Below are positions 1-8,911 of a stretch of 33,070 nucleotides of DNA, piece after piece (the first letter of the stretch is position 1; the number at the start of each line of letters is the position of its first letter). Source of the stretch: Flavobacteriales bacterium (GTDB lineage Bacteria; Bacteroidota; Bacteroidia; Flavobacteriales_D; Crocinitomicaceae); contig CANJSS010000018.1 of assembly GCA_947476955.1 (NCBI GenBank), positions 1 through 33,070 on the forward strand, written 5' to 3'. The translations under genes and the position numbers were made by a program. The notes under the pieces are model-generated. The model had not been told where the DNA came from and ran no database searches. It saw only the letters and a list, made by a program, of their open reading frames with translations.

Positions 1-3000
1 GGTAAAACACTTGTTCCTACAGATTCAAAAGGCGAACCTGTTCCTATTTGTGTACCACCTGTTGCCGCAGTCCACCATGAAATTGTTGCAGGTGCAGTAT
101 ATGAAACAATGATTTGAACATTTCCAAATGTTGCATCTATCACACCAAAGTCATCATATGTTTCAGTTAATGATAAAGTAACAGCTCCACCTGTTGTAGG
201 TAAGTTAGGAATAGTGATTGATACATCAGGACTAATTAAACCTCCAGAAGTTAAAGTCGAAATCTGAGTTGCTGCCAAGGTCGTTGCACCAGAAAGTGCT
301 ACACGTATTTCACTTCTCCAAGATCCATTAATAGAATTCACATTTGTCAATAATAATGTAGTTCCAGTAATTACCGAGCCAACAGGCAATGAAGGCACTG
401 TAACTGTGAAAGTTGCTGGAGCTGTTCCGTCTGACGATAAATTTGTTCCAAAACTTGTGTTTTGAGGAGCAAAACCAGTCACTGTTGAACTTCCTGAAAC
501 CGCTGCATTAAGAGAGTTTTGACAAACACTAGCATTTGTAACAGTTGGATTAGACGTTGTAACCGAAGGCTGAGTTAATATTAGAGGTAATGCAGCAGAT
601 ATATAACCATTTGCATCCTTCACAAGAACAGAGTATGTTCCAGCAATTAAATTTGTTGGGATAGCTCCGTAAGCTCCACCACCAACAGAATATGTATATG
701 GAGAAGTTCCGCAAGTAGTTGTCCCTAAGGTAAACGAGCCATTGTTTCCAGCATTACATGTTACATTCACTGGAGTAATTGCTGCAGCAAATGGATTAAC
801 AGTTAAATTAACGGAAGAAACAGCATTACAACCACCATTAACACCAGCTAAACTATACGTGTATGTTCCTGGTAAAGTAGGTGTCACAATTGCAGTATTC
901 CCATTTACCGATGTTACACCACTTCCTGCAAGACCTGTCCAAGTATATGTATACGATTGGTTTGGTGTAGGATTTGTATTTGTAGCAGTCAATGTTACAG
1001 ATGAACCAATGCAAATTGTAGCATTATTGATTGCTGCTAAAATTCCATCAGCAATAGCAACTGTTACAGTAACAGCTGTGCGAGAAGATTCGCATCCCGT
1101 AGTTGTGTTTACTTCAGCAACATAGAATGTAGTTGTTACAGAAACATTAGAGGTAAATGTTGAAGAAGTACTATTTTGCAATACACTTCCCCCAACAGCA
1201 AGAGAATACCATTTGAATGTTGGCGTAGGCAAACCACTTGTTGAAGCAACTGATGCTGTAGGAATTTGAGTTCCACATTGAGCAGAGTTACTTGCAGTTG
1301 GTGCCGTTGGTAAAGGATTTACTGTAACAGTAACCGTTGGTGATGGAGAAACGACACAACCTGCAGATGTGATATTTGCAGTGTAGGTTGTTGTAGTTGT
1401 TGGATTAACCGCTAATGGGTTTCCAGTACCAACTGTTGTTGCTCCGTTCAACCACGTAACGGAAGTAATTCCAGCAGTAGAAGTAATATTTACAGTATAT
1501 TCTTCAAATTCTCCATAACCAACAATCATTGTTGGTCCTGAAACTAGGCCTTCGTTCGCAATTAGTCTCATTCGTGTAAGTCCATTTGCAGCAGTTGCAG
1601 GAACGGTGAATGTTGATGTAACCGTATATAGAGATACTTGCGTTCCTGAAGAAGCTGGTGAAATGTATACTTGTTCTCCTGCATCAGTGAAAACACCATT
1701 ACGGTTGTAATCGATATACAATCCAGCTCCCTTCGTGTAATAAGATGCATCATTACTATCTGCGACGGTAATTGATAAATCATATGTTTGTGAAGCCTGT
1801 AAAGGTGTAGCAGGGAAAGTAGTGAAATTTGAATAACTTCCTGCTGTTCCGGTTGCTGTTCCAATTGTTCCTACTAGGGTATTATAATTTGTTGTGTTGT
1901 TCAATAATACCGTTGCTCCTTGAGAAATAGTAATATTTCTTAAGTCTTCATCAACCAAAGGATTAGAAACAGCTATTGGAGCAGTATAAACCGGATTGTT
2001 AGCAATTGTTATTGTTGCAGTTAAATTGGACGGACTACCAGCACAAACAATTGTAGATGAAGCAAAAGCGGCTCCAGAAATACCTGTTAAAGGTTCATCG
2101 GAATACGAAGCGCCAGAATAAGTACTATTCAGTCCAATTGAATTTGTTGCTGAAACACTCCATACGATTGATGCATTTGCAGGAGTTGGAACTGGAATAA
2201 TTGCTTGCCACGCTGTGCCGCTAATATTCGTCATTGTAATAGCTGTTTGTGCCACTCCATTTATGGAATAAGATAAACTCACTCCTGTAATTGTTCCCGA
2301 AATAGTTGTTACAGCTACATTAACTGTTCTTGCCGCAGCAACACATTGCGCTGTTGCAGAAGGCGTTAAGGAATTCAGCACAATCACAGGAGCAGGAGAT
2401 ACACCTGCAAATTCATAAGCACCCATATCTGGATTTGTTCCTGAACCTACATAACCAGCATTACCTGCTCTTGTGACAGCAGCATAATCTGTTGTAATCC
2501 CAGAAATATTAATTGCACCACTTTCAACTTGTGTTGTAATTCCAGCAACTGGTTTCAGGAAATTAACGGATGAACCTGTTAAACTAGTAAAGAAAGATCC
2601 AGGAGTTCCATAAGTAAAAGCTTCACCAGCAAATGAATTTGCATCATGTCCAAGTGGTAAAACGGCAGATTGATAACCCAACATTGTCTGTTGTGGAGTC
2701 GTACCATCTGTATAGATTAAATTTGAAGCACTTAACGTACCAGCGAACATCAAGTTTTTATTGGATGTTGAAGCTAAATTTGTTGATGCTGCAGTACCTC
2801 TTCTGAAAGCTACAGTTAGACCTGTTCCAATAGCAGCAGATTCATTAATGATAATGTTGTTAAGAAGATTAAGTGCTGCGGTTGTTGCGGTTAAAGATCC
2901 TGTATGGTAAATCCCTGTAGTCCCAAAATTGGCACCTGCCGATGTTGCATTTAAGTAAATCGAATTATAAGATACATTTTGATTGGAACTAGCAACGGTT

Positions 3001-5108
3001 GATGTTAGTTGAATACCAGCAATTGCATTTGTCGAATTTGCTAAGGGAGCAGTTAATCCTGAAATAAGGTTGTTGTATGTGTTAACAGTAATACCACCTT
3101 GAATCGCAATTCCATTCACAACTAAGGCAGTTGTTATTGCTCCAGAAGCTGTAATCGAATAAATCTTGTTATTGAAAATATTTTGTGTTCCTGCGGCTCC
3201 TATAATAGCAATACCTGCTGTTAATGGGCCCGTAATTCCAGAAACAGTAAGGTTATAGATTTGGTTATTAAATGTGCTCGTTGTATTTGTAGCAGAGTTA
3301 ATAATACCTATGGCTTGACCAGATACTCCTGTTGAACTCAGACCGAAGATAACATTATTGTTAATGTTAAGCGCTGTAACTGAGCTTGCTCCTGTACTAA
3401 GAGCAATAACATTCCCGCCGACACCTGTAGAACTAAGGTTAGAAATTGTGTTAGTTGAAATTGATTGGTTTGTCCCTGAATTCGAAGCTCCAAAGTTAAT
3501 TCCGGTGATAGCCCCTTGACCTGTTATGTTATTAATAACATTATTGCTAACAACCGTATTGTTTCCACCGTAATTTTCTGCAATTGCAGTGATTGCAGAA
3601 GTTCCCCCAATCCAGTTTGTTAGCGTGTTTCCAGAAACAGATTTAGTCGGTGAGCCTCCACATAAATTTTGAATTCCTGTGATTATAGTTGCTCCAGTAA
3701 CGGTAATATTTGAGAAGTTATTATTATTAGTATTGTTAACTGCACCAGCTGGATCAGAACCAAAGTCATAAAATAATTGAACCGTTCCTCCGGCACCTGT
3801 TTTATTAAATGCGGTTACGATAGCATTATTGTTTACATTTTTAGCACCACCTGCAGGAAGTGTATTGCTATTTCTTATGAAATCAATATTTCCAGTTGTT
3901 TTACAAATGATATTTGTAAATGTATTGTTACTGATACTATGTGTTAAATGTGTTCCTAATTGTGCAATAAAAACTATTGCTCCAGAAGCGGTAGCAGTAG
4001 TATGATCAAAACTGTAGAAATTATTTGAATTTATATTTATTACTGAGGTAACGCTAGCGCTAGTTCCAGCAATATTAATACCATTCATTGCCCCTGTAAG
4101 CAAACCAGAATTTAAACTAATTGAGTTATTATTCACATTCTGAGTAAAGGTTCCTGTTGGTGCAAATGAGAAGGCTGGGAATTGAATTCCGTTTAAAGTC
4201 CCTACTGTAACACCTCCTACAGAACTTGTAATAGTATTGTAAGAAACAGTTGCGTTTTTCGAATTTCGAACCAAAATACCATTAACCGTTCCTGAAACAT
4301 TTGCGTAACCACTGAACGTACCAGTCGTACCGTAATTAGTAATTGTATTACCCGTTAATGCACTTGTTCCGCCAATATCAATACCGTCATTATGATCTAC
4401 TGCCGCAGTTGGACCTACAACAATAATTCCTTGATTGACATTGCTAATTGTATTAAAATAGATTTTCAAACCACTATTTCCACCTGTTGCAGTTGTTGCA
4501 GTTGCAGAAGTAGTAATTGTTCCTAAAGCATGTGTTGAGTTTGAATAGATTCCAAAAGTGTTTTGGTACGTTCTATTTAATGTGATAGTATTACCAATAA
4601 TGGAACAATTTTGAGCGCCATCAGTCGTTGTTAAATATAACAATGCTATTCCCCATTCTGTCATGTTGTTTGTTGCAGCAGCAATTACTGTATTAGCTGC
4701 ATTTTCTCTCATATCCAAATTTGAAATAGTAACATAATCACTTCCTTGAATTTTAAATATTGCATCATTTAAATTTCCTACTGTTAAGGCTGATGATGCA
4801 GTAATAATTGGCAAAGGTGCTCCTCCAATTCCTGAAATCGTGATTGGATTAGCTACAGTTCCCGTCGCTGTAATCAAAAATCCACCAGCCGGAGCAGTTT
4901 CTGTGTAACCTGAAGCTACATTCAGAGTAACACCACCAGCGCCAACACCTTGCGTGTTAAGGTCTGTAACAAAAGCTGCTATCGAAGCATAATCTGTTGG
5001 AATAGTTTTTATTCCAGTGAGCTGTGCTTTGATAGTGGAAGTTGACAGTATCAATACAATCAATAGTAAGGATTGCTTTAATACCTGTTTAAAATTTAAA
5101 TTTCTCAT
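1..5108 (-). CDS. Very large secreted surface protein (partial, C-terminus beyond left window edge): signal peptide, parallel beta-helix repeats, GEVED-type domain, Ig/PKD-like and SprB-like repeats
   Basis: Manual minus-strand translation from ATG at 5108: MRNLNFKQVLKQSLLLIVLILSTSTIKAQLTGIKTIPTDYASIAAFVTDLNTQGVGAGGVTLNVASGYTETAPAGG... Stretches read in the same frame include NNTI/NNKI beta-helix ladders, the helix-end motif GSGTNPDMGAYEF near 2400-2440, YIDYNRNGVFTDAGEQVYIS...GYGEFEEYTVNI, and ...TGGTQIGTGSPFESVGTSVL at the window edge. No stop was seen in the stretches read. Absent from the ORF track because no stop codon lies in the window. Confidence 0.9.
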   Translation of the reverse strand, partial: MRNLNFKQVLKQSLLLIVLILSTSTIKAQLTGIKTIPTDYASIAAFVTDLNTQGVGAGGVTLNVASGYTETAPAGGFLITATGTVANPITISGIGGAPLPIITASSALTVGNLNDAIFKIQGSDYVTISNLDMRENAANTVIAAATNNMTEWGIALLYLTTTDGAQNCSIIGNTITLNRTYQNTFGIYSNSTHALGTITTSATATTATGGNSGLKIYFNTISNVNQGIIVVGPTAAVDHNDGIDIGGTSALTGNTITNYGTTGTFSGYANVSGTVNGILVRNSKNATVSYNTITSSVGGVTVGTLNGIQFPAFSFAPTGTFTQNVNNNSISLNSGLLTGAMNGINIAGTSASVTSVININSNNFYSFDHTTATASGAIVFIAQLGTHLTHSISNNTFTNIICKTTGNIDFIRNSNTLPAGGAKNVNNNAIVTAFNKTGAGGTVQLFYDFGSDPAGAVNNTNNNNFSNITVTGATIITGIQNLCGGSPTKSVSGNTLTNWIGGTSAITAIAENYGGNNTVVSNNVINNITGQGAITGINFGASNSGTNQSISTNTISNLSSTGVGGNVIALSTGASSVTALNINNNVIFGLSSTGVSGQAIGIINSATNTTSTFNNQIYNLTVSGITGPLTAGIAIIGAAGTQNIFNNKIYSITASGAITTALVVNGIAIQGGITVNTYNNLISGLTAPLANSTNAIAGIQLTSTVASSNQNVSYNSIYLNATSAGANFGTTGIYHTGSLTATTAALNLLNNIIINESAAIGTGLTVAFRRGTAASTNLASTSNKNLMFAGTLSASNLIYTDGTTPQQTMLGYQSAVLPLGHDANSFAGEAFTYGTPGSFFTSLTGSSVNFLKPVAGITTQVESGAINISGITTDYAAVTRAGNAGYVGSGTNPDMGAYEFAGVSPAPVIVLNSLTPSATAQCVAAARTVNVAVTTISGTITGVSLSYSINGVAQTAITMTNISGTAWQAIIPVPTPANASIVWSVSATNSIGLNSTYSGASYSDEPLTGISGAAFASSTIVCAGSPSNLTATITIANNPVYTAPIAVSNPLVDEDLRNITISQGATVLLNNTTNYNTLVGTIGTATGTAGSYSNFTTFPATPLQASQTYDLSITVADSNDASYYTKGAGLYIDYNRNGVFTDAGEQVYISPASSGTQVSLYTVTSTFTVPATAANGLTRMRLIANEGLVSGPTMIVGYGEFEEYTVNITSTAGITSVTWLNGATTVGTGNPLAVNPTTTTTYTANITSAGCVVSPSPTVTVTVNPLPTAPTASNSAQCGTQIPTASVASTSGLPTPTFKWYSLAVGGSVLQNSTSSTFTSNVSVTTTFYVAEVNTTTGCESSRTAVTVTVAIADGILAAINNATICIGSSVTLTATNTNPTPNQSYTYTWTGLAGSGVTSVNGNTAIVTPTLPGTYTYSLAGVNGGCNAVSSVNLTVNPFAAAITPVNVTCNAGNNGSFTLGTTTCGTSPYTYSVGGGAYGAIPTNLIAGTYSVLVKDANGYISAALPLILTQPSVTTSNPTVTNASVCQNSLNAAVSGSSTVTGFAPQNTSFGTNLSSDGTAPATFTVTVPSLPVGSVITGTTLLLTNVNSINGSWRSEIRVALSGATTLAATQISTLTSGGLISPDVSITIPNLPTTGGAVTLSLTETYDDFGVIDATFGNVQIIVSYTAPATISWWTAATGGTQIGTGSPFESVGTSVL
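560..785 (-). other. SprB-like repeat unit within the large adhesin
   Basis: Translation ITPVNVTCNAGNNGSFTLGTTTCGTSPYTYSVGGGAYGAIPTNLIAGTYSVLVKDANGYISAALPLILTQPS has the SprB repeat layout (vtCnggnnGsi...gGtpPYtYswn...l.aGtYtvtVtDanG). Confidence 0.65.
1485..1730 (-). other. GEVED-type domain within the large adhesin
   Basis: Frame translation LYIDYNRNGVFTDAGEQVYISPASSGTQVSLYTVTSTFTVPATAANGLTRMRLIANEGLVSGPTMIVGYGEFEEYTVNI matches the GEVED family pattern (DxNxDGxFxDxGE ... GEveDYtv). Confidence 0.75.
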
Positions 5109-5521
5109 AAAAATAAATTAGTAGTTAAATATTTGTGTTTTATTTTAAAGGCATAGAAAGTTAATTTCTTAAATTTCACTTTAAAAGAAAACAAATATAT
5201 AAATTTAATTTATTTTAACATATTATTATTATTATTTTGTTTTTTGATTTAATCTGTGCCATTATTCATCAAAGTAAACTGTTGATTTTTACTAATTTCG
5301 GTCTAAAAATTTAGTATTCTACAGAGGAATTCGCGTTTTTTTTTTGGCTCTTGCTTCCCGACTAGCTCGGATCGTGAGAACGCGATTTAGAAGACTCTTT
5401 GGAAGCGGCGAGAGCTTTTTTATGATTTTGAGCATACCATCCAAACTTAAATCCAAGTGCCTTTCTTGAGAAACAATTGAAAAAATTTATTAACAATTCA
5501 ATTGAGGTATTTTTTGGACAT

Positions 5522-5551
5522 AAAAAAAGGAATCTCGATGGAGATTCCTTT
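5522..5551 (-). terminator. Rho-independent-type terminator downstream of ahcY
   Basis: aaaaaaggaatctcgatggagattcctttt: stem AAGGAATCTC/GAGATTCCTT with short loop and flanking A/T tracts, just 3' of the ahcY stop. Confidence 0.75.
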
Positions 5552-5572
5552 TAAATTTAAAAAATTTAATTC

Positions 5573-6886
5573 TTAATATCTGTAGTGTTCTGCCTTGAAA
5601 GGTCCTTTAACATCAACACCAATATAATCCGCTTGATCTTTAGAAAGCTCTTCCAATTCCACGCCAATTTTAGCCAAATGCAAACGCGCTACTTTTTCGT
5701 CTAAATGTTTTGGAAGCATATAAACATCGTTTCCATAGTTCGCACTGTTTTGCCATAATTCCAATTGAGCCAATGTTTGGTTCGTGAAAGAATTTGACAT
5801 CACGAAAGAAGGGTGACCTGTAGCACAGCCTAAGTTTACCAAACGACCTTCAGCAAGGATGATAATATCTTTACCATCAATCGTGTACATATCCACTTGC
5901 GGTTTGATTGTGTTTTTTGTAGAACCATGGTTTGCGTTTAACCAAGCCATATCAATTTCATTGTCGAAGTGACCGATGTTACACACAATTGCTTTGTCTT
6001 TCATCTTTTCAAAATGACGACCAACCACGATATCTTTGTTACCAGTTGTTGTAACAATAATATCACCTAAATGCACAACGTTGTCAAATCGCTTTACTTC
6101 AAATCCGTCCATTGCAGCTTGCAACGCACAAATTGGGTCAATTTCCGTAACAATTACGCGCGCTCCAGCACCTTGTAACGAAGCAGCTGATCCTTTTCCA
6201 ACATCTCCGTAACCACAAACAACAGCAACTTTTCCTGCCATCATGATATCTGTAGCACGACGAATAGAATCTACCAACGATTCTTTACAACCGTATTTGT
6301 TATCAAATTTAGATTTAGTAACAGAGTCATTTACATTGATTGCTGGCATAACCAACGTTCCATTTTTAACACGCTCATACAAACGGTGAACCCCTGTTGT
6401 GGTTTCCTCAGAAAGACCTTTGATTGCAGCAGTTAATTCTGGATAACGATCAAAAACCATATTTGTAAGATCACCGCCATCGTCCAAAATCATGTTTAAA
6501 GGCTCGCCATTTTCAAACGCAAAAATAGTTTGTTCAATACACCAATCGAATTCCTCTTCGTTCATACCTTTCCAAGCATAAACAGGAATACCTGCAGCAG
6601 CAATAGCAGCAGCGGCATGATCTTGTGTGGAGAAAATATTACAAGAAGACCAAGTAACTTCTGCACCTAAATCAATTAATGTTTCAATTAAAACAGCTGT
6701 TTGGATTGTCATGTGTAAACATCCTGCGATGCGCGCACCAGCTAAAGGATTTTTACCTGCAAATTCTTCACGTAATGCCATTAATCCTGGCATTTCTGCT
6801 TCTGCTAATGTAATTTCTTTTCGGCCCCATTCCGCAAGACTTATGTCTTTAACTTTGTAAGCCAGTTTTTCTGTTGTATTACTCAT
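5573..6886 (-). CDS. ahcY: Adenosylhomocysteinase
   Basis: 437 aa; [75 protein letters not shown]-terminal KPDHYRY-like KAEHYRY. Confidence 0.97.
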   Translation of the reverse strand: MSNTTEKLAYKVKDISLAEWGRKEITLAEAEMPGLMALREEFAGKNPLAGARIAGCLHMTIQTAVLIETLIDLGAEVTWSSCNIFSTQDHAAAAIAAAGIPVYAWKGMNEEEFDWCIEQTIFAFENGEPLNMILDDGGDLTNMVFDRYPELTAAIKGLSEETTTGVHRLYERVKNGTLVMPAINVNDSVTKSKFDNKYGCKESLVDSIRRATDIMMAGKVAVVCGYGDVGKGSAASLQGAGARVIVTEIDPICALQAAMDGFEVKRFDNVVHLGDIIVTTTGNKDIVVGRHFEKMKDKAIVCNIGHFDNEIDMAWLNANHGSTKNTIKPQVDMYTIDGKDIIILAEGRLVNLGCATGHPSFVMSNSFTNQTLAQLELWQNSANYGNDVYMLPKHLDEKVARLHLAKIGVELEELSKDQADYIGVDVKGPFKAEHYRY

Positions 6887-6991
6887 GATTATACTTGATT
6901 CTTATTGATTTATTGTGTGATTTCTTTTGTTTTAAACACCTAATTGGCAATTTTGTTTGCAAATTTACGAAACTAGTTTGGGAATAAAAAA

Positions 6992-8011
6992 TTAGATTCT
7001 TTTTTCAATTAAATCAACTATACAGTCAACAAACAAAGGGTGGTCATTGGAACTAGGAACCAACTGTATTTTTTCACCACCGTGTTTTTCAAAAATTTCT
7101 TGGTATTCTTCACCAATTTCTATAATTGTTTCTAAGCAGTCCGCAACAAAAGCTGGACTAAAAGCTAATAGTTTCTTAGCTCCTTTCTTGCCCCATTCTT
7201 CCACTACTTTATCTGAAAAAGGAGTAAGCCATTTTTTATCTAGTCGCGATTGAAAACAAACCGTATAATCTGATTCTTGCATTCCTAGCTTCTCAGCTAT
7301 TAATCGAGCTGTTGCAAAACTAGTCGCTTTATAACAAAATTTATTTTCTTCATTAATTTCCGATTCGCAAGGTTGATCCGTGCAAAGATCAGTTCCTTCG
7401 TATACTTTATCGACTTGGCGTTCTGGCAACCCGTGGAAAGAAAAAAGCACATGGTCATACGCTTTCAAATCAAATGATTTTGCACGTTCCACAATGGAGT
7501 TGATATAGCCTTCATGGTTCCAAAATTGGTTTACAATTTTAACTTCTGGAATAACCCACCATTTTCGGATGATATTCATAGCTTTTTCAATAGCTGAACC
7601 ACTTGAAGCGCTTGCATATTGCGGAAATAAAGGTAGAATAATGATTTGGTCGTAATTTGCTAAACGCATGCGCTCCAAAACACTATCCATGGATGGATTC
7701 TGATAGCGCATTGCCATTTCAATAGTTACTTCCGAAGCATCAAATCTATCTTGAACTAATTTAACAATATGTGACGTATGCGTCATTAAAGGAGAAGAGC
7801 CGTTGCCAATCGCCCACAATTCTTTATATATTTTTGCAGATTTTGGCGCTCGAAATGGTACAATTATTCCATTCACCAGTAATTTTCTTGGTAACCAAGG
7901 AATATCAATCACCCTTGGATCGTTCAAAAATTCACTTAAATACCTTCTTACATCAGATGTTGATGGACTATCGGGAGTTCCGAGTTGGATTAAAAGTACG
8001 CCTGTTTTCAT
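6992..8011 (-). CDS. hemH: Ferrochelatase
   Basis: 339 aa; GVLLIQLGTPDSPSTSDVRRYLSEFLNDPRVIDIP, FSFHGLPERQ, CYKATSFATARLIAEKLG, FSPAFVADCLETIIEIGEEY. Confidence 0.95.
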   Translation of the reverse strand: MKTGVLLIQLGTPDSPSTSDVRRYLSEFLNDPRVIDIPWLPRKLLVNGIIVPFRAPKSAKIYKELWAIGNGSSPLMTHTSHIVKLVQDRFDASEVTIEMAMRYQNPSMDSVLERMRLANYDQIIILPLFPQYASASSGSAIEKAMNIIRKWWVIPEVKIVNQFWNHEGYINSIVERAKSFDLKAYDHVLFSFHGLPERQVDKVYEGTDLCTDQPCESEINEENKFCYKATSFATARLIAEKLGMQESDYTVCFQSRLDKKWLTPFSDKVVEEWGKKGAKKLLAFSPAFVADCLETIIEIGEEYQEIFEKHGGEKIQLVPSSNDHPLFVDCIVDLIEKRI

Positions 8012-8056
8012 ATCGTTTTATTTTAGCGGATGCATTGCACCGTTTATGCCATAAAA

Positions 8057-8911
8057 TTAAAATAATTTAGTTTGCCAATTTTCTGCATCTTTTGGCAGAA
8101 CGAGTCCAATTTTGAGAAGATACTCTATTGTTTTTTCGAAAGCCGATGGATCCGAAATACCAGAATAATTCCATTCAATCTCTTGCAACCAATCTGCAAC
8201 TTGTTCAGAAGGAAGGTTATAGCGCCAGGAAATTATTTCAACCGAATTTTCATCTTTTTTAACTTCCATTGCTTTCTTATTTACCACTTCGCACATTTGG
8301 GATAAGAGCATATCGTATTTTTCTAACACTTCATTTCTAACCGCTATTACAAAGCAAGGCCATGGCGTGGTAACGGCATCAATAAATCGGCATTTTTTTT
8401 GTTCTACAAAAGGAAAAGTGGTGTATTTTTCCCATAAAAAGCACTGTGCCTCATTGTTTTGCAGGGCCCATAATCCACCATAAACATCGCCAACAATCTT
8501 AAATTGGAGATTTTCCAGGTTCCATCCTTTCTTATTTGCTAATACATAAGACATCAAGTGAGAGCCAGAACCTTCCCTTGAAATTGCAAACGTTTTATTT
8601 TCCAATTGATTTACGGAAGTGATTTCCGAATGGAAAGGCACATGAATTCCCCAGCTTAAAGGAGAAAGAACATATAATTGAATAATTTTCGCGTTCAAAC
8701 CTTCCAAAATCGATTTTGTAATTCCCTCCGTCAATAAGACTGCGATATCAATTGAACCGGCTTCTAGTCCTCGAATCATTTGTCCGGTTCCGCCACTCAT
8801 ATCGCTCCAATGGAGGTCCAAACCTATTTCTCGAAACCGACCTTCCTCAATTGCCAATCTCCATGGGAGATTAAAATGTTCTGGGACTCCACCAATTTTT
8901 AAACCGATCAT
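8057..8911 (-). CDS. Cytosolic substrate-binding-protein-like (PBP2, NMT1/THI5 or Ca3427-like) protein
   Basis: 284 aa; KIGGVPEHFNLPWRLAIEEGRFREIGLDLHWSDMSGGTGQMIRGLEAGSIDIAVLLTEG is a type-2 periplasmic-binding-protein fold pattern. No signal peptide is visible (starts MIGLKIGGVPE). Confidence 0.75.
   Translation of the reverse strand: MIGLKIGGVPEHFNLPWRLAIEEGRFREIGLDLHWSDMSGGTGQMIRGLEAGSIDIAVLLTEGITKSILEGLNAKIIQLYVLSPLSWGIHVPFHSEITSVNQLENKTFAISREGSGSHLMSYVLANKKGWNLENLQFKIVGDVYGGLWALQNNEAQCFLWEKYTTFPFVEQKKCRFIDAVTTPWPCFVIAVRNEVLEKYDMLLSQMCEVVNKKAMEVKKDENSVEIISWRYNLPSEQVADWLQEIEWNYSGISDPSAFEKTIEYLLKIGLVLPKDAENWQTKLF

Noticed and set aside
742-1125. Plus-strand 127-aa ORF in the track
   Set aside because: Antisense to the clearly coding minus-strand adhesin frame; the translation is low-complexity V/T/A-rich, as expected from antisense of T/G/V-rich repeats.
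1568-1864. Minus-strand 98-aa ORF in the track
   Set aside because: Off-frame relative to the GEVED-containing reading frame on the same strand; Q/L-rich noise.
5221-5237. (TTA/ATT)n microsatellite upstream of the adhesin
   Set aside because: Only ~5 trinucleotide units in a very AT-rich intergenic region; not distinguishable from compositional bias.
6627-6860. Antisense ORF over ahcY, and similar antisense ORFs over hemH, the ABC exporter, rlmB, lipA, the T9SS protein, lpdA, the S46 peptidase and the glycan genes
   Set aside because: All lie opposite strongly supported coding genes and show no recognisable domain.
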